Shown: positions 1-8,243 of the stretch, piece after piece
Layout of the letters: every line of letters starts with the position of its first letter
Position numbering within the stretch: position 1 is the stretch's first letter
Source: Bacillus litorisediminis
Lineage (GTDB): Bacteria; Bacillota; Bacilli; Bacillales; JC228
NCBI RefSeq assembly: GCF_022808645.1
Contig: NZ_JAKZKT010000037.1
Location: 1 to 43,712 of the forward strand
DNA: 43,712 nucleotides
Reading direction: 5' to 3'
Notes under the pieces: generated by a model
What the model was told of the DNA's origin: nothing
Database searches by the model: none
The model's input: the letters and a program-made list of their open reading frames with translations, nothing else
Made by a program: the position numbers and the translations under genes

Positions 1-102
1 AAGAAATGGGAAGGTGGACACATCCAACAATGGGCCATGATCATGAATCAACTATTAGTTCACGACCACCTGAAGAAACGTGTGAAGAAATATCTAGAAT
101 AA
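1..102 (+). CDS. 3' end of an unidentified gene (partial)
   Basis: The first 33 codons of the window read in frame 1 as a plausible protein C-terminus, ending in HDHLKKRVKKYLE and a TAA at 100-102. The segment is amphipathic and rich in Lys, His and Trp (WEGGHIQQW). The start lies outside the window. The family was not recognised. A longer ORF in another frame across 6-272 has poor composition and no ribosome binding site, so it was not used. Confidence 0.5.
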   Translation, partial: KKWEGGHIQQWAMIMNQLLVHDHLKKRVKKYLE

Positions 103-248
103 CTTACACACTTTTCTTGACAAGCCCATATTATAAACCATTTAGTTGTGATACCTGCAGATTCTTAAGCCCCTTCAACCTTAAAAATAACCACATATTT
201 TTCCCCCTCAAATTCTTCAATTCTATAAAAAATACACATAAAAATTTG

Positions 249-413
249 TTAGGATTCAACAAACTCCTCTAACGGCTCCATTTCATTTATATCAATCAAT
301 TTTTTTTCTGGTTCGAGTTCAATTTCTTCACCGTTTATTTCCTTGAAAGGATAAATGTATAAATATAGTTCTTCTATCTCTTCCAGATGAATATTTTTCG
401 TAAGATTTAATTT
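249..413 (-). pseudogene. Decayed gene remnant, acidic C-terminus
   Basis: On the minus strand one frame is open for about 54 codons and ends in TAA at 249-251. It has very protein-like, acidic composition (LEEIEELYLYIYPF, then EEIELEPEKK, ending PLEEFVES). There is no ATG, GTG or TTG start: two stop codons (TGA, TAA) lie directly upstream at 414-419 and the frame begins inside non-coding sequence. It therefore looks like the preserved 3' end of a lost gene. The rest of 103-498 is AT-rich with nothing else recognisable. Confidence 0.4.
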
Positions 414-498
414 TTATCAAACAAAAAGTTTGACTCTTTTCAACGCAGATAATTTAAAATAAAACCGTGAACAAATTTAAGAGAAAAAGAGGATTACG

Positions 499-933
499 AT
501 GGAAAAAATAGTACTGTTGTTATTAGCCGTTATGGGTGGCGCTGCGGTAGCTATGCAAAGCCAGGTAAATGGGGGGCTTGGCAGAAAGATTGGAGTTCTT
601 GAAGGATCTTTTATTTCTTTTTTAGTGGGGACTTTGATTCTATTTTTCGCTGTATTGTTTTTTGGAAAAGGGAATTTGCTGGCAACCTTCGAGGTACCGA
701 ACTGGCAGCTAATCGGCGGGTTATTAGGGGCATTATACGTTGCTATTACAATCTTTGCTGTTCCCAAAATCGGTGTCGCGTCCACATTGATTGCCGTGGT
801 GGCTGGACAGATTGTAGTTGGCGCGATTATCGATCATTTTGGTCTTTTTGGCGGAACGCGAATTCCAATCGACCTTACGAAATTATTTGCGATTTGCCTG
901 TTGTTTGCCGCTATTTATTTGTTTAATAAATGA
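499..933 (+). CDS. YdcZ/DUF606-type small multidrug-metabolite (DMT) transporter
   Basis: This is a 144-residue, very hydrophobic protein with about five membrane helices, roughly residues 4-22, 36-56, 70-88, 92-112 and 125-142. The N-terminal pattern (GGAAVAMQSQVNGGLG) and the VLEGSFISFLVGT segment are typical of the YdcZ (DUF606, PF04657) family. These are half-size members of the drug/metabolite transporter superfamily that probably work as dimers in the cytoplasmic membrane. The substrate is unknown. The start is ATG at 499, preceded by a weak AGAGG site. It stands alone and is followed by a strong terminator at 1024. The family call is from sequence pattern; function is inference. Confidence 0.8.
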   Translation: MEKIVLLLLAVMGGAAVAMQSQVNGGLGRKIGVLEGSFISFLVGTLILFFAVLFFGKGNLLATFEVPNWQLIGGLLGALYVAITIFAVPKIGVASTLIAVVAGQIVVGAIIDHFGLFGGTRIPIDLTKLFAICLLFAAIYLFNK

Positions 934-1023
934 CATGATAAGACTTTACTGTACATAAGAAGATAGCACCTATTAATTAAGGTATACTGGTTGATGGAAT
1001 ATCCTAATTTTATAAGATGAAAG

Positions 1024-1054
1024 ACGCTCAGAACGAACATTCTGAGCGTTTTGA
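1024..1054 (+). terminator. Rho-independent terminator after the YdcZ-like gene
   Basis: A perfect 10-bp stem, ACGCTCAGAA (1024-1033) with TTCTGAGCGT (1040-1049), has a 6-nt loop and is followed by TTTT. Confidence 0.85.
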
Positions 1055-1068
1055 CTTTTAGCACTAGC

Positions 1069-1097
1069 GGACAGGGGAGTAGTCAGGGGACCTGTTC
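1069..1097. repeat. Short inverted repeat of the GGACAGG...CCTGTTC type
   Basis: GGACAGG (1069-1075) and CCTGTTC (1091-1097) bracket GGGGAG/AGGGGA-rich sequence between the terminator and the convergent GntR gene. It resembles the short G-rich palindromes scattered in Bacillus intergenic regions. Two others of this general kind occur at 11445 and 24568 in this window. Confidence 0.4.
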
Positions 1098-1116
1098 ATT
1101 TCTAAAAACGAATCTC

Positions 1117-1848
1117 CTACACCTGATAATCCCTTTCAATTACAAAATGAGCACGATCTCCCCTAAAAATAGTTTTTGAATATTCTATTGGAGTTTCATC
1201 TGGAAGGTATGCATACGTTTCTAAAGCAAAACAAGGGGCCCCCATTTTAATTTGCAGCTTCTCTGATATATCTTGATCAGCGATGAATAATTCCAGGTGC
1301 TCAATTGTTTTTTTGATTTTTAATCCAAAGTGTCTATTTAATAACTGATATAACGATTTTTCGCATTCTTTTGCATTTAAGCCAGGGGCCTTATGCCAAG
1401 GAAGGTAGGCAATTTCATATTGTAATGGCTGATGATCCGCAAAACGAATTCGCTCTAGTTTATTAACAGGGTCACCCTGTTTTATCCCGAAAAATTTAGC
1501 CAGGAACACATCTGCCTGGATTACTTCTAAATTTAACACTCGAATCGAAGGATTTTTCCCTTGTGTTTCGAGCTGCTGTGAAAAGTGATTAACAGTTGAA
1601 GTTAAAGTTTGTTTTACTTTGCGATCAGCAACAAAGGTTCCTTTTCCTTGAGTGCGATATACATAGCCTTCCAATGTTAGCTGTTGAAGAGCTGTTCTGA
1701 TAGTCGTTCTGCTTACCCCGTATTTTTTACAGAATTCTGCTTCTGTTGGCAATTGTGTATGGGGAAGGTATTCACCATTTTTTATCTTTTGTAAAATATC
1801 CTCTTTAACACGTGAGTGCAGGGCGTTTCCCTCATTAGCATGCTGCAT
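1117..1848 (-). CDS. GntR-family (HutC subfamily) transcriptional regulator with UTRA domain
   Basis: This 243-residue regulator has an N-terminal winged helix-turn-helix at about residues 8-75, including PTEAEFCKKYGVSRTTIRTA and a wing reading YRTQGKGTFVA. A C-terminal UTRA ligand-binding domain follows (about 95-240: NKLERIRFADHQP, YEIAYLPW, IEYSKTIFRGD). HutC-type regulators usually bind sugar phosphates or related effectors. It is divergent from the GH4/PTS/chbG operon and is probably its local regulator, sensing a product such as an amino-sugar phosphate (inference). The start is taken as ATG at 1848: GGGGG lies 7 nt upstream of it, whereas the TTG at 1854 is almost on top of that site. 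Confidence 0.85.
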   Translation of the reverse strand: MQHANEGNALHSRVKEDILQKIKNGEYLPHTQLPTEAEFCKKYGVSRTTIRTALQQLTLEGYVYRTQGKGTFVADRKVKQTLTSTVNHFSQQLETQGKNPSIRVLNLEVIQADVFLAKFFGIKQGDPVNKLERIRFADHQPLQYEIAYLPWHKAPGLNAKECEKSLYQLLNRHFGLKIKKTIEHLELFIADQDISEKLQIKMGAPCFALETYAYLPDETPIEYSKTIFRGDRAHFVIERDYQV

Positions 1849-1950
1849 GATCAATCCCCCTTTCTACCTTGCTATTACATTAAAAAAATAAAATTTCCAA
1901 GTATATTTAAATAGTAACACATATTATTACAACAAATAAACATACGTGAT

Positions 1951-1968
1951 ACAAATAATTTTATTTGT
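1951..1968. promoter_or_regulatory. Perfect 18-bp palindrome in the divergent promoter region (candidate GntR operator)
   Basis: ACAAATAA (1951-1958), TT, TTATTTGT (1961-1968) is a perfect inverted repeat in the 211-bp gap between the GntR gene and the GH4 operon. Nearby are further related AT-rich motifs (TATTATTACAACAAAT at 1922 and GTAATAACAACATAT at 1991). Its position suits an operator that would control both directions. Which of the motifs the regulator binds is not known. Confidence 0.45.
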
Positions 1969-2002
1969 TATGACAAATTTATATATACATGTAATAACAA
2001 CA

Positions 2003-2033
2003 TATGATATGCTAACACTAGAAATCGTTTTCA
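2003..2033 (+). promoter_or_regulatory. Candidate -10 box and cre-like site ahead of the PTS operon
   Basis: TATGAT at 2003-2008 is a possible -10 box; no convincing -35 is visible. AGAAATCGTTTTCA at 2020-2033 matches the cre consensus TGWNANCGNTNWCA at 13 of 14 positions, with the first base A instead of T. It lies between the putative -10 and the ribosome binding site, a position where CcpA would repress. This suggests glucose repression of the operon. Confidence 0.55.
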
Positions 2034-2059
2034 AAAAATAGGAGGTGTTTGAATCTCAC

Positions 2060-3361
2060 ATGAAACTAGTCATCATAGGCGGGGGATCAAGCTATACACC
2101 AGAAATTATTGAAGGTGTCATTGATCGGCATCAAGAGTTCCCTGTTACAGAATTAGTACTTGTAGATATCGAAGAAGGAAAAGAAAAGTTAAACATTATT
2201 GGTGAACTAGCCCAGCGGATGATTGAAAAATCGGGTGTTTCCATCCAGCTTTCTTGGACACTTAATCGTCAGGAGGCGCTGCAGAATGCTGATTTCGTGA
2301 CAACACAAATCAGAGTAGGCGGACTTGCTGCTCGAGCAAAGGATGAGCGTATTCCGTTGAGTCACGGTTTAATTGGTCAGGAAACCAATGGCGCAGGAGG
2401 AATTGTAAAAGCATTTCGAACTATTCCTGTTTTGATGGAAATTTGTAATGACATTTCCAGAATTTGTCCCAACGCATGGTTGATTAATTTTACAAATCCG
2501 GCGGGAATTGTAACGGAGGCCATATTAAAGTACAGTCCACATAAAAAGGTGATTGGTGTCTGTAATATTCCATTTAATATGAAGCACAGTGTTGCAGAAA
2601 TGATGGGATGCAATCCAAATGAAGTGGACATTGAATTTATTGGAGTTAACCATTTTGTCTTCGGAAGAAAAGTGCTGATAAATGGAGCGGATCAAACCGA
2701 TCAGGTTCTCCGCAAACTTTACGACAAAGAGTTGAATTATTCACCTGCCAATATTGTTTCATTGGGCTGGAAAAAAGAGTTTATCGAATCTATTAAACTA
2801 CTTCCGAATCCGTATCACCAATACTATTTTCAAACTGAAGAAGTGTTAAAAAAGGATTTAAAGGCTTTTCATGAAAATGGAACGCGGGCCGAAATTGTTC
2901 AACAGGTAGAAAAAGAGCTGTTTCAAAAATATCAAGATCCTAATCTGCAAGTTAAACCAAAAGAACTGGAAAAAAGGGGAGGCGCTTATTACAGCCATGC
3001 AGCCTGCAGTTTAATGGCAAGCATTTATAACAACAAAGGGGATATTCAAACGGTTAATATCCAAAATCATGGAGCTGTTTTTGATTTACCATATGATTGT
3101 GTGATTGAAGTGAATGCCGTGATTACAAAAGATGGACCGAAGCCAGTTACGGTTGGAAAACTGCCGAAGCAAGTAAAAGCTATGATTCAACAGATGAAAG
3201 GCTTTGAGGAGCTTGTTGTGGAGGCAGCCGTAACTGGAGATTACAACTTAGCTTATGCATCCATGATTATGAATCCATTGGTTCGAAATGAGTCGAAGGC
3301 GAAAATTGTTTTAGATGAACTGCTGGAAGCTCATTGGGAGTATTTACCGCAATTTCATTGA
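2060..3361 (+). CDS. Glycoside hydrolase family 4, 6-phospho-beta-glucosidase
   Basis: This 433-residue cytoplasmic enzyme hydrolyses phosphorylated beta-linked disaccharides with NAD+ and a divalent metal. The N-terminal Rossmann motif IGGGSSYTPE (6-15) and the GAGGIVKAFRTIP block are typical of GH4. The metal ligands are Cys168 in GVCNIP and His198 in GVNHF. The CN(I/V)P form is associated with phospho-beta-glucosidases, whereas phospho-alpha-glucosidases usually have CDMP. The start is ATG 2060, which begins directly with MKLVIIGGGSS as in the family; the GTG at 2045 lies inside the GGAGGTG site. It is the first gene of a five-gene operon with a lactose/cellobiose PTS and ChbG, so the likely substrate is chitobiose-6-phosphate (after deacetylation) or cellobiose-6-phosphate. 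Confidence 0.9.
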   Translation: MKLVIIGGGSSYTPEIIEGVIDRHQEFPVTELVLVDIEEGKEKLNIIGELAQRMIEKSGVSIQLSWTLNRQEALQNADFVTTQIRVGGLAARAKDERIPLSHGLIGQETNGAGGIVKAFRTIPVLMEICNDISRICPNAWLINFTNPAGIVTEAILKYSPHKKVIGVCNIPFNMKHSVAEMMGCNPNEVDIEFIGVNHFVFGRKVLINGADQTDQVLRKLYDKELNYSPANIVSLGWKKEFIESIKLLPNPYHQYYFQTEEVLKKDLKAFHENGTRAEIVQQVEKELFQKYQDPNLQVKPKELEKRGGAYYSHAACSLMASIYNNKGDIQTVNIQNHGAVFDLPYDCVIEVNAVITKDGPKPVTVGKLPKQVKAMIQQMKGFEELVVEAAVTGDYNLAYASMIMNPLVRNESKAKIVLDELLEAHWEYLPQFH

Positions 3362-3382
3362 TAATAAAGGGGATGGATGAAC

Positions 3383-4702
3383 ATGAGTAAGTTTCAAAGA
3401 TTCGAAGAAAAAGTTTTGCCGATTGCTGGAAGATTAGGTTCTCAAAGACATTTAGTTGCAATCCGTGATGGGTTTGCGGCTATTTTACCATTGATCATTA
3501 TTGGATCTTTAGCTGTACTTATTAACAATCTGCCGATTCAATTTTTCCAGGATTTTATGCTAAATGTGTTCGGTGAAAGCTGGAAAAATCTTGGAGGTTA
3601 TATTTGGAACGGGACGTTTGCGATTCTATCATTAATTATTTGTATAAGTGTGAGTTACAATCTTGCTAGATCCTATAGCGTGGATCCGTTAGCTGCTGCA
3701 TTAGTTGGAGTGGGGTCACTGATTATTTTAACTCCGATGACAGAGGATGGGGGTATATCGATTCAGTGGATGTCAGCACAGGGACTTTTTGTTGCATTGT
3801 TTGTTTCTCTTGTTGGCACAGAAATTTTTAGAAAGCTAGCTCAAACCAGACTTACCATTAAAATGCCAGCCGGTGTTCCTGAAGCGGTCGCTCGCTCTTT
3901 TGCTTCCCTTATTCCAGCTATGATTGTTTTATTTATATTTGGATTTGTTCAGTTAGTTTTTATAGATATGATGGGAACAAGTTTACAAGACAGTATCTAT
4001 AAAGTCATTCAAGCGCCATTCCAAAACTTTGCGGGAACACTGCCAGCCGTATTAGGAATTGAATTTACAAAATCATTTCTTTGGTTCTTTGGTCTTCATG
4101 GCTCAAACATTTTAGAACCGATAATTGAAGCGGCTTACTTGCCTGGTCTGCAGGAAAACATTGAGTTATTTGCACAAGGGGTATCTGCAAAAGATGTTCC
4201 AAATATTATAACAAAGCCATTTATGGATGTTTTCGTTGCAATGGGTGGAACGGGGACAGGGCTTTCACTCCTTATCGCCATCTTCATCATTATGAAAGCA
4301 AGGAATGCGAGAAGCTTAGGGAAAATGAGTGCACCTGCTGCCCTATTTAATATTAACGAGCCGTTAATATTTGGTTTACCGATTGTTTTAAATCCAATTT
4401 TATTTATTCCATTCATATTAGTACCGCTCGTCAATGTATCCATTGCCTATTTTGCAACATCCGTAGGTTTAGTTCCAAAAACAGTTGTCATGGTACCATG
4501 GACAACGCCTCCGATTATTGGCGGATATTTAGCAACAGGCGGTTCGGTAGCAGGCTCGATTTTACAATTAGTGAACTTAGCTGTCGGTGCATTAGTTTAC
4601 CTGCCATTCCTTAAAGTGCTGGATAAACAAATGCTTATAAATGCTGCTGCAGCTAAAGAAAAGTCAATAGATTCTGAAAAGCAGCAGGATATTAAGATGT
4701 AA
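3383..4702 (+). CDS. PTS lactose/cellobiose-type EIIC membrane permease
   Basis: This 439-residue integral membrane subunit has about ten hydrophobic segments. The N-terminal block FEEKVLPIAGRLGSQRHLVAIRDGF, the FFGLHGSNILEPI motif near the middle and the NINEPLIFGLPIVLNPI motif (sugar-binding region) are diagnostic of EIIC-Lac/Cel. It translocates the sugar while phospho-EIIB phosphorylates it. The start at ATG 3383 follows AAAGGGG by 10 nt; ATG 3377 in frame is also possible but too close. The gap to GH4 is only about 20 nt, so the two are co-transcribed. The EIIA and EIIB partners lie downstream, separated from it by chbG. Confidence 0.92.
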   Translation: MSKFQRFEEKVLPIAGRLGSQRHLVAIRDGFAAILPLIIIGSLAVLINNLPIQFFQDFMLNVFGESWKNLGGYIWNGTFAILSLIICISVSYNLARSYSVDPLAAALVGVGSLIILTPMTEDGGISIQWMSAQGLFVALFVSLVGTEIFRKLAQTRLTIKMPAGVPEAVARSFASLIPAMIVLFIFGFVQLVFIDMMGTSLQDSIYKVIQAPFQNFAGTLPAVLGIEFTKSFLWFFGLHGSNILEPIIEAAYLPGLQENIELFAQGVSAKDVPNIITKPFMDVFVAMGGTGTGLSLLIAIFIIMKARNARSLGKMSAPAALFNINEPLIFGLPIVLNPILFIPFILVPLVNVSIAYFATSVGLVPKTVVMVPWTTPPIIGGYLATGGSVAGSILQLVNLAVGALVYLPFLKVLDKQMLINAAAAKEKSIDSEKQQDIKM

Positions 4703-4744
4703 GAAGTGAATAGTTTGATAAGGAAGAATAGGGAGGAGGAGACT

Positions 4745-5479
4745 ATGAAACTAATCGTAAATGCTGATGACTTCGGTTACACTCCAGCTGTTAGCTATGG
4801 AATATTGGATGCTTTCAAAAATGGGATCGTCACGTCCACTACCATGATGTGTAACTCGCCTTATATGGAACATGCTGTTGAACTTGCCAAACAAAATCCT
4901 GGTTTAGGGGTTGGTGTTCATCTTGTTTTAACAAGCCGTACACCTTTGTGTGATGATGTACCTTCTTTATTGGATGAAAACGGGAAATTTTATCATCAAA
5001 GTCAGATCTTTGAACACGCGAAGGAAGAAGATATTGAAAGGGAATGGACGGCACAGATTGAAAGGTTTTTGGCAAGCGGCCTGAACCCAACTCATTTAGA
5101 CAGTCACCATAATGTGCACAGTCATCCCATTGCCTTTCCAGTAGCGATAAAACTTGCTTCAAAATATGGGTTGCCGATTCGTAATGCCTTGAACGATAAT
5201 TTCGATTATGGTTCCGTTCGAACGACGGACATCATGCTGCGTAAGTTCTATGGGGACCATGTAACTTATGAAACATTAGAGGAACAGTTAAAGAGAGTGG
5301 CTGCTAAACCGCAAACCGCGGAAATCAACTGTCACCCGGGCTATATAGATGAAGAACTGCGATCACAAAGCTCATATGTCGACAAAAGGACCGTTGAATA
5401 TACCCTGTTAACGTCGGAGCGAATTAAGAATTTTGCCAAAGAGCTGAATATCGAGTTTACCACATATGCTGCAATTTGA
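4745..5479 (+). CDS. chbG: ChbG/YdjC-type carbohydrate deacetylase (chitobiose deacetylase)
   Basis: This 244-residue member of the YdjC family removes one acetyl group from chitobiose (or its 6-phosphate), giving a substrate the GH4 enzyme can cleave. Visible metal and catalytic motifs are NADDFGY (6-12, Asp8/Asp9), VGVHL (His59), the HLDSHHNVHSHP block (118-128, His121/His125) and INCHPGYID (His197). ATG 4745 is preceded by a strong GGGAGGAGGA. An upstream GTG at 4706 gives an unrelated 13-residue extension and was rejected. Its insertion inside a PTS operon, between EIIC and EIIA, is the main evidence that the operon handles N-acetylated chitosaccharides rather than plain cellobiose. Confidence 0.9.
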   Translation: MKLIVNADDFGYTPAVSYGILDAFKNGIVTSTTMMCNSPYMEHAVELAKQNPGLGVGVHLVLTSRTPLCDDVPSLLDENGKFYHQSQIFEHAKEEDIEREWTAQIERFLASGLNPTHLDSHHNVHSHPIAFPVAIKLASKYGLPIRNALNDNFDYGSVRTTDIMLRKFYGDHVTYETLEEQLKRVAAKPQTAEINCHPGYIDEELRSQSSYVDKRTVEYTLLTSERIKNFAKELNIEFTTYAAI

Positions 5480-5496
5480 AATAGGAGGGCTTTTTC

Positions 5497-5823
5497 GTGG
5501 ATCCCACATCATTAGAAGGAATATCATTTCAGATTATTCTGCATGCAGGAAATGCAAGATCATCTTCAATGGAGGCAATCCAGCTTGCCAAGATTGGAAA
5601 GTTTGAGGAGGCTATGGAAAAAATAGCAGAGGCTGATCAATCCTTTTTAGAGGCTCATCATGCCCAAACTTCTCTTTTAGAAAAGGAAGCTAATGGAGAA
5701 AGCCCAAGCCTATCGATTTTACTCGTTCATGCACAAGACCATCTCATGACAGCTATGACTGTAAAAGAAATGGCACAGGAATTTATCGATTTATATAGAA
5801 AGTTCGGGCCGTTGGGAAAATAA
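5497..5823 (+). CDS. PTS lactose/cellobiose-type EIIA
   Basis: This 108-residue, three-helix cytoplasmic phosphocarrier accepts phosphate from HPr and passes it to EIIB. It has the family signature VHAQDHLMTAM with the phosphorylatable His78, plus Asp81 and His82. The SFQIILHAGNARSSSMEAI segment near the N-terminus is also typical. The start is GTG 5497, 7 nt after AGGAGGG, only 17 bp behind chbG. Length is normal for the family. Confidence 0.92.
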   Translation: MDPTSLEGISFQIILHAGNARSSSMEAIQLAKIGKFEEAMEKIAEADQSFLEAHHAQTSLLEKEANGESPSLSILLVHAQDHLMTAMTVKEMAQEFIDLYRKFGPLGK

Positions 5824-5842
5824 ATGGATAGGGGGGTTCTTC

Positions 5843-6154
5843 GTGAAAATCATTCTAGTCTGTTCGGCTGGTATGTCAACGAGTATGTTAGTCCAGCGAA
5901 TGAGAAAAGCTGCTGAGGAAAAAGGGGTATCTGCCACTATTCAAGCTACATCTGAAGCTGATCTGGTTAATCATTTAGATCAAGCAGATGTCATATTGGT
6001 TGGTCCACAGGTTAGATATCTGGCACCAAAGATAAAAGAAAAGGCTGCTCCACATGGGGCTCAGGTTGAAGTGATTGATTCATTAGCCTATGGAATGATG
6101 GACGGCGGAAAAGTTTTTGAACAAGCGCAGAAATTAGTGGAAATAAGTAATTAG
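5843..6154 (+). CDS. PTS cellobiose-type EIIB
   Basis: This 103-residue cytoplasmic subunit carries the phospho-cysteine. The P-loop-like motif VCSAGMSTSMLV places the active Cys at residue 7. The IGPQ-like segment reads VGPQVRYLAPKIK. The start is GTG 5843 after GGGGGGT. It is the last gene of the operon and is followed by a strong terminator at 6163. Confidence 0.92.
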   Translation: MKIILVCSAGMSTSMLVQRMRKAAEEKGVSATIQATSEADLVNHLDQADVILVGPQVRYLAPKIKEKAAPHGAQVEVIDSLAYGMMDGGKVFEQAQKLVEISN

Positions 6155-6162
6155 AAGTTTTT

Positions 6163-6200
6163 AAAGAGACAAGTACCTGGAATATTACTTGTCTCTTTTT
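6163..6200 (+). terminator. Terminator of the PTS/chbG operon
   Basis: A 13-bp stem, AAAGAGACAAGTA (6163-6175) with TACTTGTCTCTTT (6186-6198), has a 10-nt loop and a T-run. Confidence 0.9.
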
Positions 6201-6294
6201 CATTAAGATAAAATAGCAGTGAAGAGGAACCTATCTTAGTATTTGCATAGTTCATGAACCTTCTCTGGATTATTTCTTGGCAACCGTTCATTCA

Positions 6295-6482
6295 TTGCGG
6301 TCACTGGTTCCGTTATCCATATAAAAAACAGGGTTTCTTCGAACTGAACGGACGCTAGTTCCGTTATCTAGTGAAAATGACGGCATTTTATATAAAAATG
6401 GCCAAATAACGGATTTCCTGTCCGTAAAATCTTTGGAATCCCCTTATTTTGTTTAAATAACGAATCTCTTGTCCGTAAAACC
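6295..6482. repeat. Four-copy ACGGAC...CCGTTAT repeat cluster, two direct then two inverted
   Basis: The 327-bp gap between the PTS operon terminator and the convergent MFS gene holds four copies of one motif. Copies at about 6297-6318 (GCGGTCACTGGTTCCGTTAT) and 6348-6368 (ACGGACGCTAGTTCCGTTAT) are on the plus strand. Copies at about 6404-6426 and 6455-6477 are on the minus strand and read ACGGACAGGAAATCCGTTAT and ACGGACAAGAGATTCGTTAT. Consensus is ACGGACnnnnnnTCCGTTAT. Spacing is about 50 bp. The arrangement could fold into a long stem. Confidence 0.7.
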
Positions 6483-6527
6483 ACCCACTTATTTTATAGA
6501 ATCCCAAATAAACCGCTAGTATCGCTC

Positions 6528-7781
6528 TCAAACTGATGCTTTTACTAGTTTCTTTTTATTTCTGCTGTTATTTTCAAAATAGAAAACTACGAAAAGGAAT
6601 GAAATGCCTCCGAGCAGTCGGAACACGGATGAGATAGACATGGCTTTAATCATTCCAAGATAATCTAGTAATAGGACTCCCAGCTGAGGAGCTATGCAGC
6701 CGATAAAAGCAATCATAAGATTATAGTTTGCTAGATAAGAGGTTCGGTGCTGATTAGGCGAAACCCGGAGAACCTGGTTAAAGAGAAGCAGTGTGGTTCC
6801 GGACACGAATAATCCCGTCCATAAATTGGATAATGCTAAAACATAGAGATTCTTTGTAAGAATAGTCAGGATGGGAGCCGTTGTCATTCCAATCGCACAG
6901 ACGAAAAGCATAGTGGAGTTTCCCCACTTATCCGCCATTTTTCCCCACCATTTGTAACTCACAATTTGTGCCACTTGATTTAAAACCGTAAAAATACTAA
7001 TCCATAAAGCATTCGCATGAGCATAATTGATTTGATAGATTGTAAAAAGCGGCCAGGCCATTTGCCAGCCAAAATTAAACACACAAGCACAAACCAGAAA
7101 ATAAAGATAGGGTTTATGTTTAAATGTTTTGAAGATGGTTTTGAACATACCTTCCGGATTTTTTTCAGATTTTTCCCCATGTTCAATGTGCTTCATCAAA
7201 AAGTAAATTTCAGCCAAGCCAAATAAGAATCCAACTATAAAAAGGGCTTGAAACGGATACGGGTCGTTGCTGTCAAACAGATTAATCATTAATCCAGCAG
7301 CAATCGTCGTGATCATCCCAACTATCGTCAATATCCGGCCACGCTGGCTAAAAAACTGACCTCTCCGTTCATCTGGTATGAGATCTCCAATCAGGGATTG
7401 CCAGGATAAGGTTGAGACGGCAATTGGAAAATTCATCACAGCAATCATCACCACAAGCACCCAAGCTTGGTTTGCCATTGGAATAAGCGGAACAAACAGG
7501 AGAAGCAAGAATAAAAAACGAGCCGCAAAAATATTAATGGCTGTAAATTTCTTTTTTGATTCAAACCGATCCATCCAAATGGCTCCTGGTATCATGGATA
7601 GAATAATCATAATGGATGGCAATGAACTGATTAATCCCACTTGTTTATTCGATGCATCGAGAACTTCAATTGCAAATAAAGGGATAAAGTTCGTTATAAA
7701 GCCTACGATAATGATCGAGAAAGCCCCGTTATAAATACTCAGCCTCTCATTCTTGTGGATTTCTTGCGGTGCATAGTTCAT
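6528..7781 (-). CDS. Major facilitator superfamily transporter
   Basis: This 417-residue protein has about 12 hydrophobic segments. Its N-half shows MFS features: the loop 2-3 region reads GAIWMDRFESKKKF, a weak form of the usual GxLxDRxGRRK motif, and IPDERRGQFFSQRG follows helix 4, as in the MFS_1 drug-efflux-like group. The substrate cannot be told from sequence. ATG 7781 follows GAAGAGGA. It is a single gene, convergent with the PTS operon; no terminator of its own is obvious, but the repeat cluster at 6295 separates the two units. Confidence 0.8.
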   Translation of the reverse strand: MNYAPQEIHKNERLSIYNGAFSIIIVGFITNFIPLFAIEVLDASNKQVGLISSLPSIMIILSMIPGAIWMDRFESKKKFTAINIFAARFLFLLLLFVPLIPMANQAWVLVVMIAVMNFPIAVSTLSWQSLIGDLIPDERRGQFFSQRGRILTIVGMITTIAAGLMINLFDSNDPYPFQALFIVGFLFGLAEIYFLMKHIEHGEKSEKNPEGMFKTIFKTFKHKPYLYFLVCACVFNFGWQMAWPLFTIYQINYAHANALWISIFTVLNQVAQIVSYKWWGKMADKWGNSTMLFVCAIGMTTAPILTILTKNLYVLALSNLWTGLFVSGTTLLLFNQVLRVSPNQHRTSYLANYNLMIAFIGCIAPQLGVLLLDYLGMIKAMSISSVFRLLGGISFLFVVFYFENNSRNKKKLVKASV

Positions 7782-7986
7782 TGGGATGTCCTCTTCTTTC
7801 TCCCTAATATTTAGAGAACCGAAATGTTTTCCAGATGATTTTACTCCTCTCCATAGGGTCTGGCAAGAAGATTTTTTCGGTTTTTAGAATTTTTTTACAC
7901 TTCATCATTTAGCTTTAGAGAGAGTGGATTATACTTATTAAAAGGAATGAAAGTTAGAGGTATTTAAGAGGGAGTCAGTAGAAGTT

Positions 7987-8166
7987 TCACCACTTGCGCA
8001 GATATAAAAATATCCAAGTCACAACAGCATATATTCCAAGGACGACAAACAGAGTAAGGATTCTTTCTCCCGCTGTACCATCAGCCAATAACACGGGTCC
8101 TAACCCAAAATAGGTAATCAGCAGATAAACAGGAACAAACAGCAACCAAAGCCACCATTTTTTCAT
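7987..8166 (-). CDS. Small two-helix membrane protein, unknown
   Basis: This 59-residue protein begins MKKWWLWLLF and has two hydrophobic segments (about 4-24 and 36-55), ending in FLYLRKW. The start is ATG 8166 with AAGGAGGA a few bases upstream; a longer frame to 8184 runs through that site and was rejected. No family was recognised. Its position between an MFS gene and a small soluble protein gives no functional hint. Confidence 0.6.
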   Translation of the reverse strand: MKKWWLWLLFVPVYLLITYFGLGPVLLADGTAGERILTLFVVLGIYAVVTWIFLYLRKW

Positions 8167-8243
8167 TCCGATTCCTCCTTCCATTTTTTATTGTAATGTA
8201 TGTCCTTGCTACATATAGTATACGGAAAATCGTATGTGGTTCG

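Noticed and set aside
6-272. An 88-codon plus-strand ORF at the window start
   Set aside because: It overlaps a better C-terminal frame, has no ribosome binding site, and its second half is low-complexity Lys/Asn/Phe sequence from AT-rich non-coding DNA.
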